Shown piece by piece: positions 15,873-24,211 of a stretch of DNA of 64,000 nt. The DNA comes from Verrucomicrobiaceae bacterium (GTDB taxonomy: Bacteria > Verrucomicrobiota > Verrucomicrobiia > Verrucomicrobiales > Verrucomicrobiaceae): the NCBI GenBank assembly GCA_016795365.1, contig JAEUHN010000051.1, forward strand, positions 175,443 to 239,442, written 5' to 3'. Within the stretch, counting starts at the first letter, position 1, and every line of letters starts with the position of its first letter. The notes under the pieces are model-generated. The model searched no databases, was not told the DNA's origin, and worked only from the letters and a program-made list of their open reading frames with translations. The position numbers and the translations under genes are program-made.

Positions 15873-16628
15873 ATGGCGGCGGAGAATCTCACCTTCACCT
15901 GGCTCGTTCGTGAGCGTCGCGGTGCCAGCCTGCTGATGTTCGCCATCGCCAGCCTGCTCTTCCTCACCGCCATCACCCTGCTGTTTCAGGTGGTCTATCC
16001 CAGTGCTCGCCAGCGTCCTCTTTCACCTCAGCGCATCCTCTTGCTTGATCGATCGTCACCTGCCGCACGACCGATTCTCGACATGGTGAGCGATCGCGAC
16101 TTCCAGTTGCTGCGGGACTCTGACGACGCTGTTTCGCAACTCGCCGAGCACTCCCCCGTTTTCACCCCCAGCTTCAAAGGCCACACGTTTCGGGCACGCG
16201 ATTTCATCGACACGTCCACGACTGCGCCTTCGGTGCCCCGACTTTTTCAGCCCAACCTCGTCCCTCTGCCACCCGTGCCGCGTGCCGAGACATCCAAAAC
16301 AACACCCAAGCCCAAGCGCCCGCAATCACTACAGCCCATCGTGACTGAGGGCTTCAAAGGTCGTGAGATTATCCGCTCGATCGCGATCACCGATCCTAGC
16401 TTCGCCATCGCAAGCGGAACCTCATATCGCATCGCCGTTACACCTACAGGTGCCGTCGAATTTGTGCTCCCACTGCAAGATCCCGCATCACAACCGGAGA
16501 CCATCGCTCAATTCAAAACTATCCGCGACCAGTTGCAGCTACTTCATTTCAAACCCACAGCCACGAGCGCGCTCCAATGGGGGGTGGTCCAATTCGGATG
16601 GCGTGAGGACCTGCAAGCTTCCCCATGA
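15873..16628 (+). CDS. TonB-like single-pass envelope protein
   Basis: A 251-residue protein. The ATG lies 4 bases after the exbD stop. There is one N-terminal helix (about 18-42), a long Pro/Ser/Thr/Lys linker (about 95-160 with PLPPVPR and KTTPKPKRPQ) and a C-terminal domain of about 85 residues (EIIRSIAITDPSF to the end) with the strand-helix pattern of a TonB-type or TPM-like domain. TonB-like architecture plus its place after ExbB/ExbD suggests it carries force or contact across the periplasm. I cannot see a clear TonB C-terminal signature, so homology is unproven. It overlaps the next gene by 4 bases. Confidence 0.7.
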   Translation: MAAENLTFTWLVRERRGASLLMFAIASLLFLTAITLLFQVVYPSARQRPLSPQRILLLDRSSPAARPILDMVSDRDFQLLRDSDDAVSQLAEHSPVFTPSFKGHTFRARDFIDTSTTAPSVPRLFQPNLVPLPPVPRAETSKTTPKPKRPQSLQPIVTEGFKGREIIRSIAITDPSFAIASGTSYRIAVTPTGAVEFVLPLQDPASQPETIAQFKTIRDQLQLLHFKPTATSALQWGVVQFGWREDLQASP

Positions 16629-16861
16629 TCGACGTCACCATCAGCCAACTCGTGCTACTCTGCTTGGTGCTTGGCGTCGGGCTGGTCTCTCTCACGTGGT
16701 TCGTGACAGTCACGAGAGTGAGACGCGCCGAAAAGAAGCGGCTTCAGGATGTCTTCACCTGCCGCATCTGCGGCGTGCGCTATGAAGCTGAATCCAACTC
16801 GCTCAGCCAGTGCCCCGCCTGTGGCACGCCGAACGAGATAGAACCGCCAAGTATGATTTGA
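16625..16861 (+). CDS. Small membrane protein with zinc ribbon
   Basis: A 78-residue protein, last in the MglA-type operon, starting in the ATGA overlap with the previous gene. One membrane helix (about residues 8-28) is followed by a basic stretch RVRRAEKKR and a zinc ribbon with C46-x2-C49 and C63-x2-C66. By the positive-inside rule the ribbon faces the cytosol. In Myxococcus, the gliding protein GltJ uses a cytosolic zinc finger to bind MglA-GTP; a similar adaptor role here is an inference. No direct homology is claimed. Confidence 0.8.
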   Translation: MIDVTISQLVLLCLVLGVGLVSLTWFVTVTRVRRAEKKRLQDVFTCRICGVRYEAESNSLSQCPACGTPNEIEPPSMI

Positions 16862-16867
16862 AGCCAG

Positions 16868-18940
16868 TTACTCGGCGATGATCTGAATCCCATCCACGAC
16901 CACGTAGCCATCGGTGCCCGCGTTGGAGATCGTCACATTCGCCTCGCTGCCGAACTTAAAGCTGCCAAGCGAGAGGAACAGATCTTCCTCCGGGGCTGGC
17001 TTGCGTTGGTTCACCGTCACCTTTGCCTCGCCAGCGGCGTGCTTAACGGTCACAGGCACGTTGGTTGCACGATTGTTGTTCGGCGCATAAGCGAGGCGCA
17101 CTTCATACTTGCCAGGCTTCGGCAGTGCAGTGGCAAACGTCAACGTCATGCCCCCTTTGTTCGCATTGCCATCGTGGGCGTAGCCGTCGCCGATGAACTT
17201 CTTCGCTGCGCCACTCTCGGTCCAGTGGCCGGTCTGCTTTGCCTGCGAGTCATCAAGCACGATGCCTTTGAGCGACTTCATATCGACACCCTTCGCCGAC
17301 TTCGGTCCCGAGTAGTGAAGCACCTGCCCGTCGTCCAGGAGACGCTGGCGCAGCTCGGAATACGGCACGTCTTGCACCGGCACTTTTTCATCCAAGGCCA
17401 TCGCCGCAGCCGTGGCGGCGCTCTGCCCCAGGATCATGAAGACTGGCTCCATGCGGATCGAACCATACGCGATGTGACTCGCCGACATCGCAACCGGCAC
17501 CAGCAGGTTGCTCCCCTGCCCTTTCTTCGGCACCAGCGAACCATACGCGATCTCATACGGACCATTCGTGCTCACACCGATGTCGCCCTCATTCTGCACA
17601 TAGCCCTCGGGCGTGATGTAGCGCTGCGTGTTGTGGCTGTCGATCGTGTAGCTGCCCATGCCCACGGAGTCCGGCGTGGGCTTCTTCTTGCGCAGTTCGT
17701 TCTCCGTCATCACGAAGTGCCCGATCATGCGGCGCGCCTCGCGGATGTAAAGTTGATGCGACCAGTTGCCGTTGTCGGTGAACTCGTCCTTCGGCAGACC
17801 CCACTCGCGCAGTTCGGCCTGCACCTTCTTGGGCACCCGTGGATCGTTCGCCACGAACCACAGCAAGCCTTGTTGATACGTGCGGTGCTCGGCGATGATC
17901 TCCTTGCGCCGTTCATAGCTCGCCTCGGGGTAGTCGTAGTTCATGCCGATGTTATCGAAGCTGAAAGGACCGTGGTTGTTCGTGTCCGTCTTGTGGTTCG
18001 GAATCGGGTCGAACTTCTCAAAGAACTCGCCCCAGCCCGTGTTCAACACGCGCAGCAGGATCTCGTATTGCCCCGCATCGTAGCCGTCCGGCTTCGGGAA
18101 CGGGATGCGGTTCTCCGGCACATTCGTGTAGCAGGAGCGGAAGCAGTAGGCCTGCACCTTCTTGTCGCCCTCGCCGAACTTGCCAGGGTCCTCGGCACTC
18201 ACGCGCGGCAGCACACCACTCTTCGGATCGCCCGGCACCTTGTAGGGACTGATCTTCTCCTTCACCGCGCCGAAATGATGCCGATGATGCAGCACGCCCA
18301 CCTGCACGCCGTTGTGCTCTTCGCCATAGACGCTGTTCGCCTCGCGACCGACGTGATAATCCACACCCGCCGCGGCCATGAGATCGCCTTCATAAGTGGC
18401 GTCGATGAACATCTTCCCCGCATACGTCTTCCCGCTCAGCGTCGTGATCGAGAAGATCCGCTCGCCGGACTTCTCCACACCTTTGGCCCGATCCAGCCAC
18501 TCATCGCGCACGACCTCGATGCCGTGTTCCTTGATGAAGTCCTCGAACACCTGCTCCGCCGCATGCGGCTCAAAAATCCACATCGTGCGGTTTTCGCCGT
18601 CCATCGCAGGCGTGCCCTGGCCTTTGTTGCCATACTCCGATTGCTTCTGCTGCTTCCACGACTCCGGCTTCTGATAGTGAAGGTAGATGCGATGGTAGAA
18701 CTCGCGTGCGAGCCCGCCGATGGTCGCCTTGTTGCCCGTGTCGGTGAAGCCGAGGCCACCGCTGCTCAGTCCGCCCAGGTGCTTGTCGGGCGAGACGATG
18801 ATCACGCTCTTGCCCATCTTCTTCGCCTGCACCGCAGCGGTGACAGCAGCACAAGTGCCGCCGTAGATGACAACATCATGATCGACGGCGCGAACCGCTG
18901 ACAAGGAAAGCAGAAGACTGAGGCAAAGCGTGAATCTCAT
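16868..18940 (-). CDS. Exported FAD-dependent oxidoreductase with golvesin-like C-terminal domain
   Basis: A 690-residue secreted flavoprotein of the FAD_oxidored (PF12831) type common in Planctomycetota and Verrucomicrobiota. ATG at 18940 begins a signal peptide ending near VRAVD; the longer frame to 19045 adds 35 basic residues that would spoil it. The FAD-binding Rossmann motif is VVIYGGTCAAVTAAVQAKK, followed by GGLSSGGLGFTDTG. The middle holds MFIDATYEGDLMAAAGVDY, the second conserved block. The last ~110 residues (from GDGYAHDGNANKGG) resemble the golvesin-C/xanthan-lyase-associated beta domain. The substrate is unknown; carbohydrate-related oxidation is likely. Convergent with the operon before it. 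Confidence 0.88.
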   Translation of the reverse strand: MRFTLCLSLLLSLSAVRAVDHDVVIYGGTCAAVTAAVQAKKMGKSVIIVSPDKHLGGLSSGGLGFTDTGNKATIGGLAREFYHRIYLHYQKPESWKQQKQSEYGNKGQGTPAMDGENRTMWIFEPHAAEQVFEDFIKEHGIEVVRDEWLDRAKGVEKSGERIFSITTLSGKTYAGKMFIDATYEGDLMAAAGVDYHVGREANSVYGEEHNGVQVGVLHHRHHFGAVKEKISPYKVPGDPKSGVLPRVSAEDPGKFGEGDKKVQAYCFRSCYTNVPENRIPFPKPDGYDAGQYEILLRVLNTGWGEFFEKFDPIPNHKTDTNNHGPFSFDNIGMNYDYPEASYERRKEIIAEHRTYQQGLLWFVANDPRVPKKVQAELREWGLPKDEFTDNGNWSHQLYIREARRMIGHFVMTENELRKKKPTPDSVGMGSYTIDSHNTQRYITPEGYVQNEGDIGVSTNGPYEIAYGSLVPKKGQGSNLLVPVAMSASHIAYGSIRMEPVFMILGQSAATAAAMALDEKVPVQDVPYSELRQRLLDDGQVLHYSGPKSAKGVDMKSLKGIVLDDSQAKQTGHWTESGAAKKFIGDGYAHDGNANKGGMTLTFATALPKPGKYEVRLAYAPNNNRATNVPVTVKHAAGEAKVTVNQRKPAPEEDLFLSLGSFKFGSEANVTISNAGTDGYVVVDGIQIIAE

Positions 18941-19068
18941 GGCCCGCGTTTCTGGCAGAGGATTGCGCCGATTGCAACGGCTCTCACACCCACAAGAATC
19001 CCCCGCCCAGCGCCGTATCCAACTCACACACTCTCCGGTTTTCATCCTTCAGACTTCACCCTTTCGCC

Positions 19069-20499
19069 ATGATCTCTCGCCGCCACTTTCTCAACAGCTC
19101 CTACGGCATGGGCACCATCGCGCTCGCCACCTTGCTGCGTGAGCAGGGCGCGTTCGCCACCAGCGAATTCCTCAAGGCCGCGCACTACGACGTGAAGCCC
19201 AAGCCCGCGCCGTCCTTCGGCAAGGCCAAGGCCATGATCTCCATGTTCATGCAGGGCGGGCCAAGTCACATTGACCTCTTCGAGCCCAAGCCCGAACTCA
19301 TGAAGCTGGACGGCAAGAACTTCCCTGGCGAGGTGAAGTATGACGACGCGGCGGGTGCCTCGCGCGAGGTGATGGGACCGCAGTGGAAGTTCAGCAAGCA
19401 CGGCCAGAGTGGCATCGAGATGAGCGAGCTGGTGCCCTACATGGGCAGCATCGCCGACGAGATGACGCTGATCCGCTCCATGCGCACGGGCGTGAACAAT
19501 CACGGCCAGTCCATCTACGCGCTGATCAATGGCACCATCACCGGCGGACGACCCACGCTCGGCTCCTGGCTCACCTATGGCCTCGGCAGTGAGAACCAGG
19601 ACCTGCCTGCCTTCGTCGCGCTCACTGATCCGCGCGGCCTGCCCGTGCTGGGCGTGGACAACTTCTCCAATGGCTGGCTGCCGTCTCTATATCAAGGCAC
19701 CGTCGTTCGGCCAAAGGAACCGCGCATTCTCAACCTCGACGCCCCCATGTCGTTGAAGGGCGAGGCGCAGCAGCGCTACCTCAGCTTTGTGCAGCGCATC
19801 AATCAGGAGCACGCAGCGGCACGTCCTGGCGAGACCGACTTGGAGGCACGCATCCAGTCGTTTGAGCTGGCGGCACGGATGCAAGTCGCTGCCAAGGAAG
19901 CGCTCGACATCAGCCAGGAAAGCGAAGCCACGAAGAAGCTCTACGGCATCGACAAGCCCGCCACGCAAGAGTTCGGCACTCGCTGTCTGATTGCCCGTCG
20001 CATGGTCGAGCGTGGCGTGCGCTTCGTCTCCATCTTCACCGGCAACCAAACGTGGGACCATCACAGCAGCATCCTCACCGGGCTGCCTTCGGCCTGTCTG
20101 CAAGTTGATCAACCCGCCGCCGCGCTCGTGCTTGATCTCAAGCAACGCGGCTTGCTCGACTCCACCATCGTCCACTGGGGCGGCGAGATGGGCCGCCTGC
20201 CTGTCATTCAGAACCGCGCCGGTGCCAAGGGTCGTGCCACCGTCGGGCGCGACCACAACACCTACGGCTTCAGCATGTGGGCCGCTGGCGGTGGGTTCAA
20301 GGCCGGCTACGCGCACGGTGCCACGGACGAGTTTGGCCACAATGCCGCCGTCGATGTGGTCAACCACTACGACTACCACGCCACCCTGCTCCACCTCTTC
20401 GGCCTCGATCCGAAACAACTCACCTTCAAACGCAACGGCACGAACCTTGGCCTTGTCGAGAACCCGGCCGCGAAGGTGATGACGGAGTTGCTGGCGTGA
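19069..20499 (+). CDS. DUF1501 protein (Tat-type signal, sulfatase-like fold)
   Basis: A 476-residue exported protein. The N-terminus ISRRHFLNSS is a twin-arginine type signal. The family blocks MFMQGGPSHIDLFEPKP, RSMRTGVNNHG, TWDHHSS and WGGEMGRLPV are visible; DUF1501 has an alkaline-phosphatase/sulfatase-like fold. These proteins normally sit directly downstream of a PSCyt/PSD1 gene and are thought to act with it in the periplasm, with no proven reaction. Here it follows a divergent FAD oxidoreductase (128 bases away) instead, while the PSCyt/PSD1 protein is 9 kb upstream. Confidence 0.92.
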   Translation: MISRRHFLNSSYGMGTIALATLLREQGAFATSEFLKAAHYDVKPKPAPSFGKAKAMISMFMQGGPSHIDLFEPKPELMKLDGKNFPGEVKYDDAAGASREVMGPQWKFSKHGQSGIEMSELVPYMGSIADEMTLIRSMRTGVNNHGQSIYALINGTITGGRPTLGSWLTYGLGSENQDLPAFVALTDPRGLPVLGVDNFSNGWLPSLYQGTVVRPKEPRILNLDAPMSLKGEAQQRYLSFVQRINQEHAAARPGETDLEARIQSFELAARMQVAAKEALDISQESEATKKLYGIDKPATQEFGTRCLIARRMVERGVRFVSIFTGNQTWDHHSSILTGLPSACLQVDQPAAALVLDLKQRGLLDSTIVHWGGEMGRLPVIQNRAGAKGRATVGRDHNTYGFSMWAAGGGFKAGYAHGATDEFGHNAAVDVVNHYDYHATLLHLFGLDPKQLTFKRNGTNLGLVENPAAKVMTELLA

Positions 20500-20505
20500 G
20501 GCCCA

Positions 20506-20949
20506 TCACCCCTTACTTGGCTCCAAAGATACACATCGCCCGTTAAAGATGATACAAGAAATCCAGGAGTCTGGGATGTGATAGAACATGAAGTGTCCCA
20601 TAACTGCCTTGGGCGAGCCCGTCGGCCACTCTCCGTCATGCTCAGATTCCAAAGTGAAATCATTTCCGAAGTGCTTCTGAATCTCTTCGATTGTCATTCC
20701 CAGAAACCGTTGATCGTCACAAGCAGAGTCCATAAACATGCCGCCTGGCACATACCGACGATCATAAGGCCAGAGACCGAGTTTCCACAATTGATACGCA
20801 GGAGTGTATTGACTCGCCGACTGCATCCAGAGCCGCGAGAGCCCGACGATGGAACCCCAGGCGGTCACACAGCACAACGCTCCGACCACGATCCAAATCC
20901 CGAGTCTCTTTTTCATGTTCGGCTGTTTCATCCAATCTCGTTCATGCAC
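20506..20949 (-). CDS. Small membrane-anchored hypothetical protein
   Basis: 147 residues from the first ATG (20949); ATG at 20916, giving MKKRLGIWIV, would place a membrane segment at the start and is also credible. One helix is followed by an extracytoplasmic domain with MTIEEIQKHFGNDF, reminiscent of small SmpA/BamE-like lipoprotein folds but lacking a lipobox cysteine at the right place. Function is unknown. Base composition is more AT-rich than its neighbours. Located between the DUF1501 and ABC-exporter genes. Confidence 0.6.
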   Translation of the reverse strand: MHERDWMKQPNMKKRLGIWIVVGALCCVTAWGSIVGLSRLWMQSASQYTPAYQLWKLGLWPYDRRYVPGGMFMDSACDDQRFLGMTIEEIQKHFGNDFTLESEHDGEWPTGSPKAVMGHFMFYHIPDSWISCIIFNGRCVSLEPSKG

Positions 20950-20973
20950 AGGGTTTTTTAGCGTGTGATGCCA

Positions 20974-22773
20974 CTACTTCTTCGACTCAAACGCCAGCGC
21001 GGCCAGTTCGGCGTAATACGGACAGCTTTGCATCAGCTCGTGATGCGTGCCGTGGGCGAGCACTTCGCCGAGGCGCATGACGTAGATTTGATCGGCCTCG
21101 ATCACGGTGGAAAGTCGATGTGCAATCACGAGGCAGGTGCGGTTCTGGCGAAGCTTGGTGAGAGCTTCTTGGATGAGGTGCTCGCTCTTGTTGTCCACGG
21201 CGGAGGTAGCTTCGTCCAGGAGGAGAATCGGAGCATTCTTCAAGAAGGCACGCGCCATGGCGAGACGCTGGCGCTCGCCGCCACTGAGCTTCATGCCGCG
21301 TTCGCCGACTTCAGCGTCAATCCCCTCGGGCAATCGTTTCACAAAGTCGGCAGCACAGGCGAGCGTCAGCGCCTCCCACAACTGCTCATCCGTGGCATCA
21401 CCTTTGCCTAACAAGAGATTGTCGCGCACGGTCCCGGCGAACAGAAATGCATCCTGAGTCACGTAGCCAATCGCGCTGCGAAGCGAATGGCGGCTGTATT
21501 CGGTCACGGGCACCTCATCGAGCAGGATCTCACCACCCTGCGCATCGTAGAACCGGGTGAGCAACTGGAAGAGCGTGGACTTGCCCGAGCCCGTGGCACC
21601 CACGATGGCGACGGTCTGATGCGGCGGGACGCTCACGCTCACGCCGCGAATCACAGGCCGCGCAGCGTCGTAACCAAAGGTCACGCCACGGAACTCGATA
21701 TGTCCCTGCACGTGCTCGAGCGCGCATCCGTTCTCGAGATCTTCCTCGCCTTCGTGGTCGATGATGTCGAAGACCCGTTTCGCACTCACGAGCCCCGTGA
21801 CGAGCGTTTGATTCACACCGTGCAGTCGGGACACAGGCTCGAAAAACAAACCAATGAGCATGATGAACTGGAGCAGCTCCCCAGGAGTCGTGAGCCCCGT
21901 GATGCATCCATAAGCCCCCACGCCAAGCAACGTGACCAGTCCGATGTCGCCGAGGAACGTCATCAGCGGACTGTAGATCGACCATGCGGCCATCAGGCGA
22001 ATTTTAGCCGTGCGAACGATGCCACTCATGCGCTCGAAGTCGCGCTGTTTGGCTTCTTCAGCTGTGTAGCTCTTGATCTGGCGAACGCCCGTCACCGTGT
22101 CGTGCAGCAAGGAGTTGAGCTTGCTCGCAGCCTCACGCTCTTGCCTCGCGCGTGGCTCCACCCAGCGGGAAAAGATCCATCCGCCCGCCGCGATGAATGG
22201 CGTGGGCAGCATCACGAAGAGCGCGAGCTTCCAGTTCGCATAAAACATCATCGCGGCACTGATGATGATTTGCAGAATGGAAGTGATGCCTTGCTCAATG
22301 CCTTCAAGGATGACGCGCTGCGTGGCAGGCACATCGTCAGCCATGCGCGTCATCACATCGCCCGTGCTTTGCTTGTCAAACCATGCCATCGGCTGGCGGG
22401 CGATCTTGCGGTGCAGTTGGCCACGAAGATCGAAGATCATGCGCTGCTCGAAGACACTGTTCACCCTTGTGCGAACCATGAACAGCACTTCGCGAATGAG
22501 GAACGCCCCGATCGCCAGACCTGCGACCGGCAGAATGCTCTGGAGCTTTTTGTTGGGGATGATGTCATCGAAGAACCAGCGCACCACGCCTGGAAAGACG
22601 AGCACCAGTGAAGTGCCCATCACCGCGAGGGAGAATTGCAGGAGAGCCATGCGCCAATGGCGGCGGGCGAATTGAAGAAGGCGGCGATGAGCAGGCACGA
22701 TGGAAAAGGAAGGGACTGCATGGGTGCAACACTGTCCCACGCAGAGCAAGCGCGGTGATTGCGCCCGGTGCAT
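20974..22773 (-). CDS. MsbA/LipidA-type ABC exporter (fused TMD-NBD)
   Basis: A homodimeric ABC half-transporter, about 599 residues from ATG 22773 or about 574 from GTG 22698. Six membrane helices (about 35-330) precede an NBD with Walker A GATGSGKSTLF, Q-loop TQDAFLFAG, signature LSGGERQR, Walker B ILLLDEATSAVD and switch IAHRLST. It resembles MsbA and related lipid or multidrug exporters, and the substrate is open. The frame stays open far upstream on this strand, but those 118 residues overlap the divergent AAA+ gene and look like shadow sequence. It starts 22 bases from that gene, so the two share a very short promoter region. Confidence 0.93.
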   Translation of the reverse strand: MHRAQSPRLLCVGQCCTHAVPSFSIVPAHRRLLQFARRHWRMALLQFSLAVMGTSLVLVFPGVVRWFFDDIIPNKKLQSILPVAGLAIGAFLIREVLFMVRTRVNSVFEQRMIFDLRGQLHRKIARQPMAWFDKQSTGDVMTRMADDVPATQRVILEGIEQGITSILQIIISAAMMFYANWKLALFVMLPTPFIAAGGWIFSRWVEPRARQEREAASKLNSLLHDTVTGVRQIKSYTAEEAKQRDFERMSGIVRTAKIRLMAAWSIYSPLMTFLGDIGLVTLLGVGAYGCITGLTTPGELLQFIMLIGLFFEPVSRLHGVNQTLVTGLVSAKRVFDIIDHEGEEDLENGCALEHVQGHIEFRGVTFGYDAARPVIRGVSVSVPPHQTVAIVGATGSGKSTLFQLLTRFYDAQGGEILLDEVPVTEYSRHSLRSAIGYVTQDAFLFAGTVRDNLLLGKGDATDEQLWEALTLACAADFVKRLPEGIDAEVGERGMKLSGGERQRLAMARAFLKNAPILLLDEATSAVDNKSEHLIQEALTKLRQNRTCLVIAHRLSTVIEADQIYVMRLGEVLAHGTHHELMQSCPYYAELAALAFESKK

Positions 22774-22794
22774 CGTTGCGCTTGAGTCCGCGCC

Positions 22795-24195
22795 ATGTCC
22801 AAACTCGACGGTCTCCGCCTTGCACTCGAACACTCGCCTGACAACGCGCCCTTGCTCCTGCTCTATGCGCAAGGCTGCCTGGAGGAATTCCAATTGCCCG
22901 AGGCGCGCGAGACGTTTCTCAAACTGGTGCGACTGCAACCCACGAACCCCGAAGGCAAGCTCGGCATCGCACGCGTCACCTTCCTGGAAGGCAAGACCTC
23001 CGAGGCTGCCGTGCGTGTGGAGCAGCTCATCGAAGAGCAGCCCGAGTTCGCCCCCGCTTATGTGCTGCTCGCGCGCATCCTCGTGGGTGAAGGCGAGCCC
23101 AAGCGTGCCAGCGATCTTTACCGGCAAGCTCTGAAACTGAACCCCAACGTTGCCGATTCCGCCCTCGAGAAGGAACTGGACGAGGCGAAGCCCGCACAGC
23201 CGCCGCCTTCACCACCCAAACGTGCAGGCATGTCGAGCAGTGGCGATTACGTCGAGGACGTGGAAGGCGAAGGCTGGAAGGATGATGGCGCACCGAAGGG
23301 TGGTGCGGCCTTTGATTTGGGCATCAGCGACATGGAGCGCCCGAAGCTGAGCTTCAGCGATGTGGGCGGCATGGAACAGCTCAAGGAAGACATCCGCATG
23401 AAGATCATCTACCCGCTGCAACATGCCGAACTCTTCCGCGCCTACGACAAGAAGATCGGTGGCGGAGTTCTTCTCTACGGCCCTCCCGGCTGCGGCAAGA
23501 CGCTGATCAGCAAGGCGACCGCAGGCGAGGTGAAAGCGAACTTCATCGCGCTCGGGCTGCATCAGATCCTCGATATGTGGATCGGCAACTCAGAGAAGCA
23601 CATGCACGAGGTCTTCGAGATCGCACGGAAGAATGCACCGTGCGTGCTCTTCTTTGACGAAGTCGATGCCCTCGCCGCTGATCGCAAGGATCTGCGTCAA
23701 AGCGCGGGCCGCACCTTGATCAATCAGTTCCTCGCTGAACTCGACGGCGCGGAAGGCGACAACGAAGGCGTGCTGGTGCTCGGTGCGACGAATGCCCCGT
23801 GGCACATCGATCCGGCCTTCCGTCGTCCGGGTCGCTTCGATCGCACCATCTTCGTGCCGCCTCCCGATGAACCTGCACGCGAGTCGATCATCGAAGTCAT
23901 GTCGAAGAAGAAGCCCATCGCCGACCTCGACATGAAGGCGCTCGCCAAACGCACGCCCGAGTTTTCCGGAGCTGATTTGAAAGCGATGTTCGACCTCGCC
24001 ACTGAAGAAGTTTTGGCTGGAGCCATGAAGACCGGCAAGGTGGTGCCGCTCACCACCAAGGATCTGATCAAGGCCGCGAGCCGTCACAAGCCGACGACGA
24101 AGGCGTGGTTCGAAAGCGCCAAGAACTATGCGCTCTACGCCAACCAAGGCGGCTACTACGACGACGTGCTGAAGCACCTGGGATTGATCAAGTAG
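22795..24195 (+). CDS. AAA+ ATPase with N-terminal TPR domain
   Basis: A 466-residue cytosolic protein. Residues about 1-130 are three TPR-like helical pairs (APAYVLLARILVGEGEPKRA is the clearest). An acidic/Pro linker (about 133-175) precedes a single classic AAA module with FSDVGGMEQLKEDI, Walker A GPPGCGKT, Walker B VLFFDEVDAL, sensor 1 VLGATNAPW, the arginine finger region RRPGRFDRTIF, and a C-terminal helical domain. The AAA module is of the Cdc48/Vps4/katanin-like clade, where the ATPase remodels or unfolds proteins. A bacterial TPR-AAA of this kind has no assigned substrate that I know of. It is divergent from the ABC exporter and convergent with ftsK. Confidence 0.9.
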   Translation: MSKLDGLRLALEHSPDNAPLLLLYAQGCLEEFQLPEARETFLKLVRLQPTNPEGKLGIARVTFLEGKTSEAAVRVEQLIEEQPEFAPAYVLLARILVGEGEPKRASDLYRQALKLNPNVADSALEKELDEAKPAQPPPSPPKRAGMSSSGDYVEDVEGEGWKDDGAPKGGAAFDLGISDMERPKLSFSDVGGMEQLKEDIRMKIIYPLQHAELFRAYDKKIGGGVLLYGPPGCGKTLISKATAGEVKANFIALGLHQILDMWIGNSEKHMHEVFEIARKNAPCVLFFDEVDALAADRKDLRQSAGRTLINQFLAELDGAEGDNEGVLVLGATNAPWHIDPAFRRPGRFDRTIFVPPPDEPARESIIEVMSKKKPIADLDMKALAKRTPEFSGADLKAMFDLATEEVLAGAMKTGKVVPLTTKDLIKAASRHKPTTKAWFESAKNYALYANQGGYYDDVLKHLGLIK

Positions 24196-24211
24196 CGAGA
24201 GTTCGCTTCGA

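Noticed and set aside
17006..18901. 631-codon open frame on the plus strand
   Set aside because: It is antisense to the FAD oxidoreductase, is His/Arg/Val-rich and has no recognisable motifs; high-GC codon bias produces such long antisense frames.
22774..23127. 118-residue N-terminal extension of the ABC exporter
   Set aside because: It overlaps the start of the divergent TPR-AAA+ gene, which has clear TPRs, and the extension lacks transporter features.
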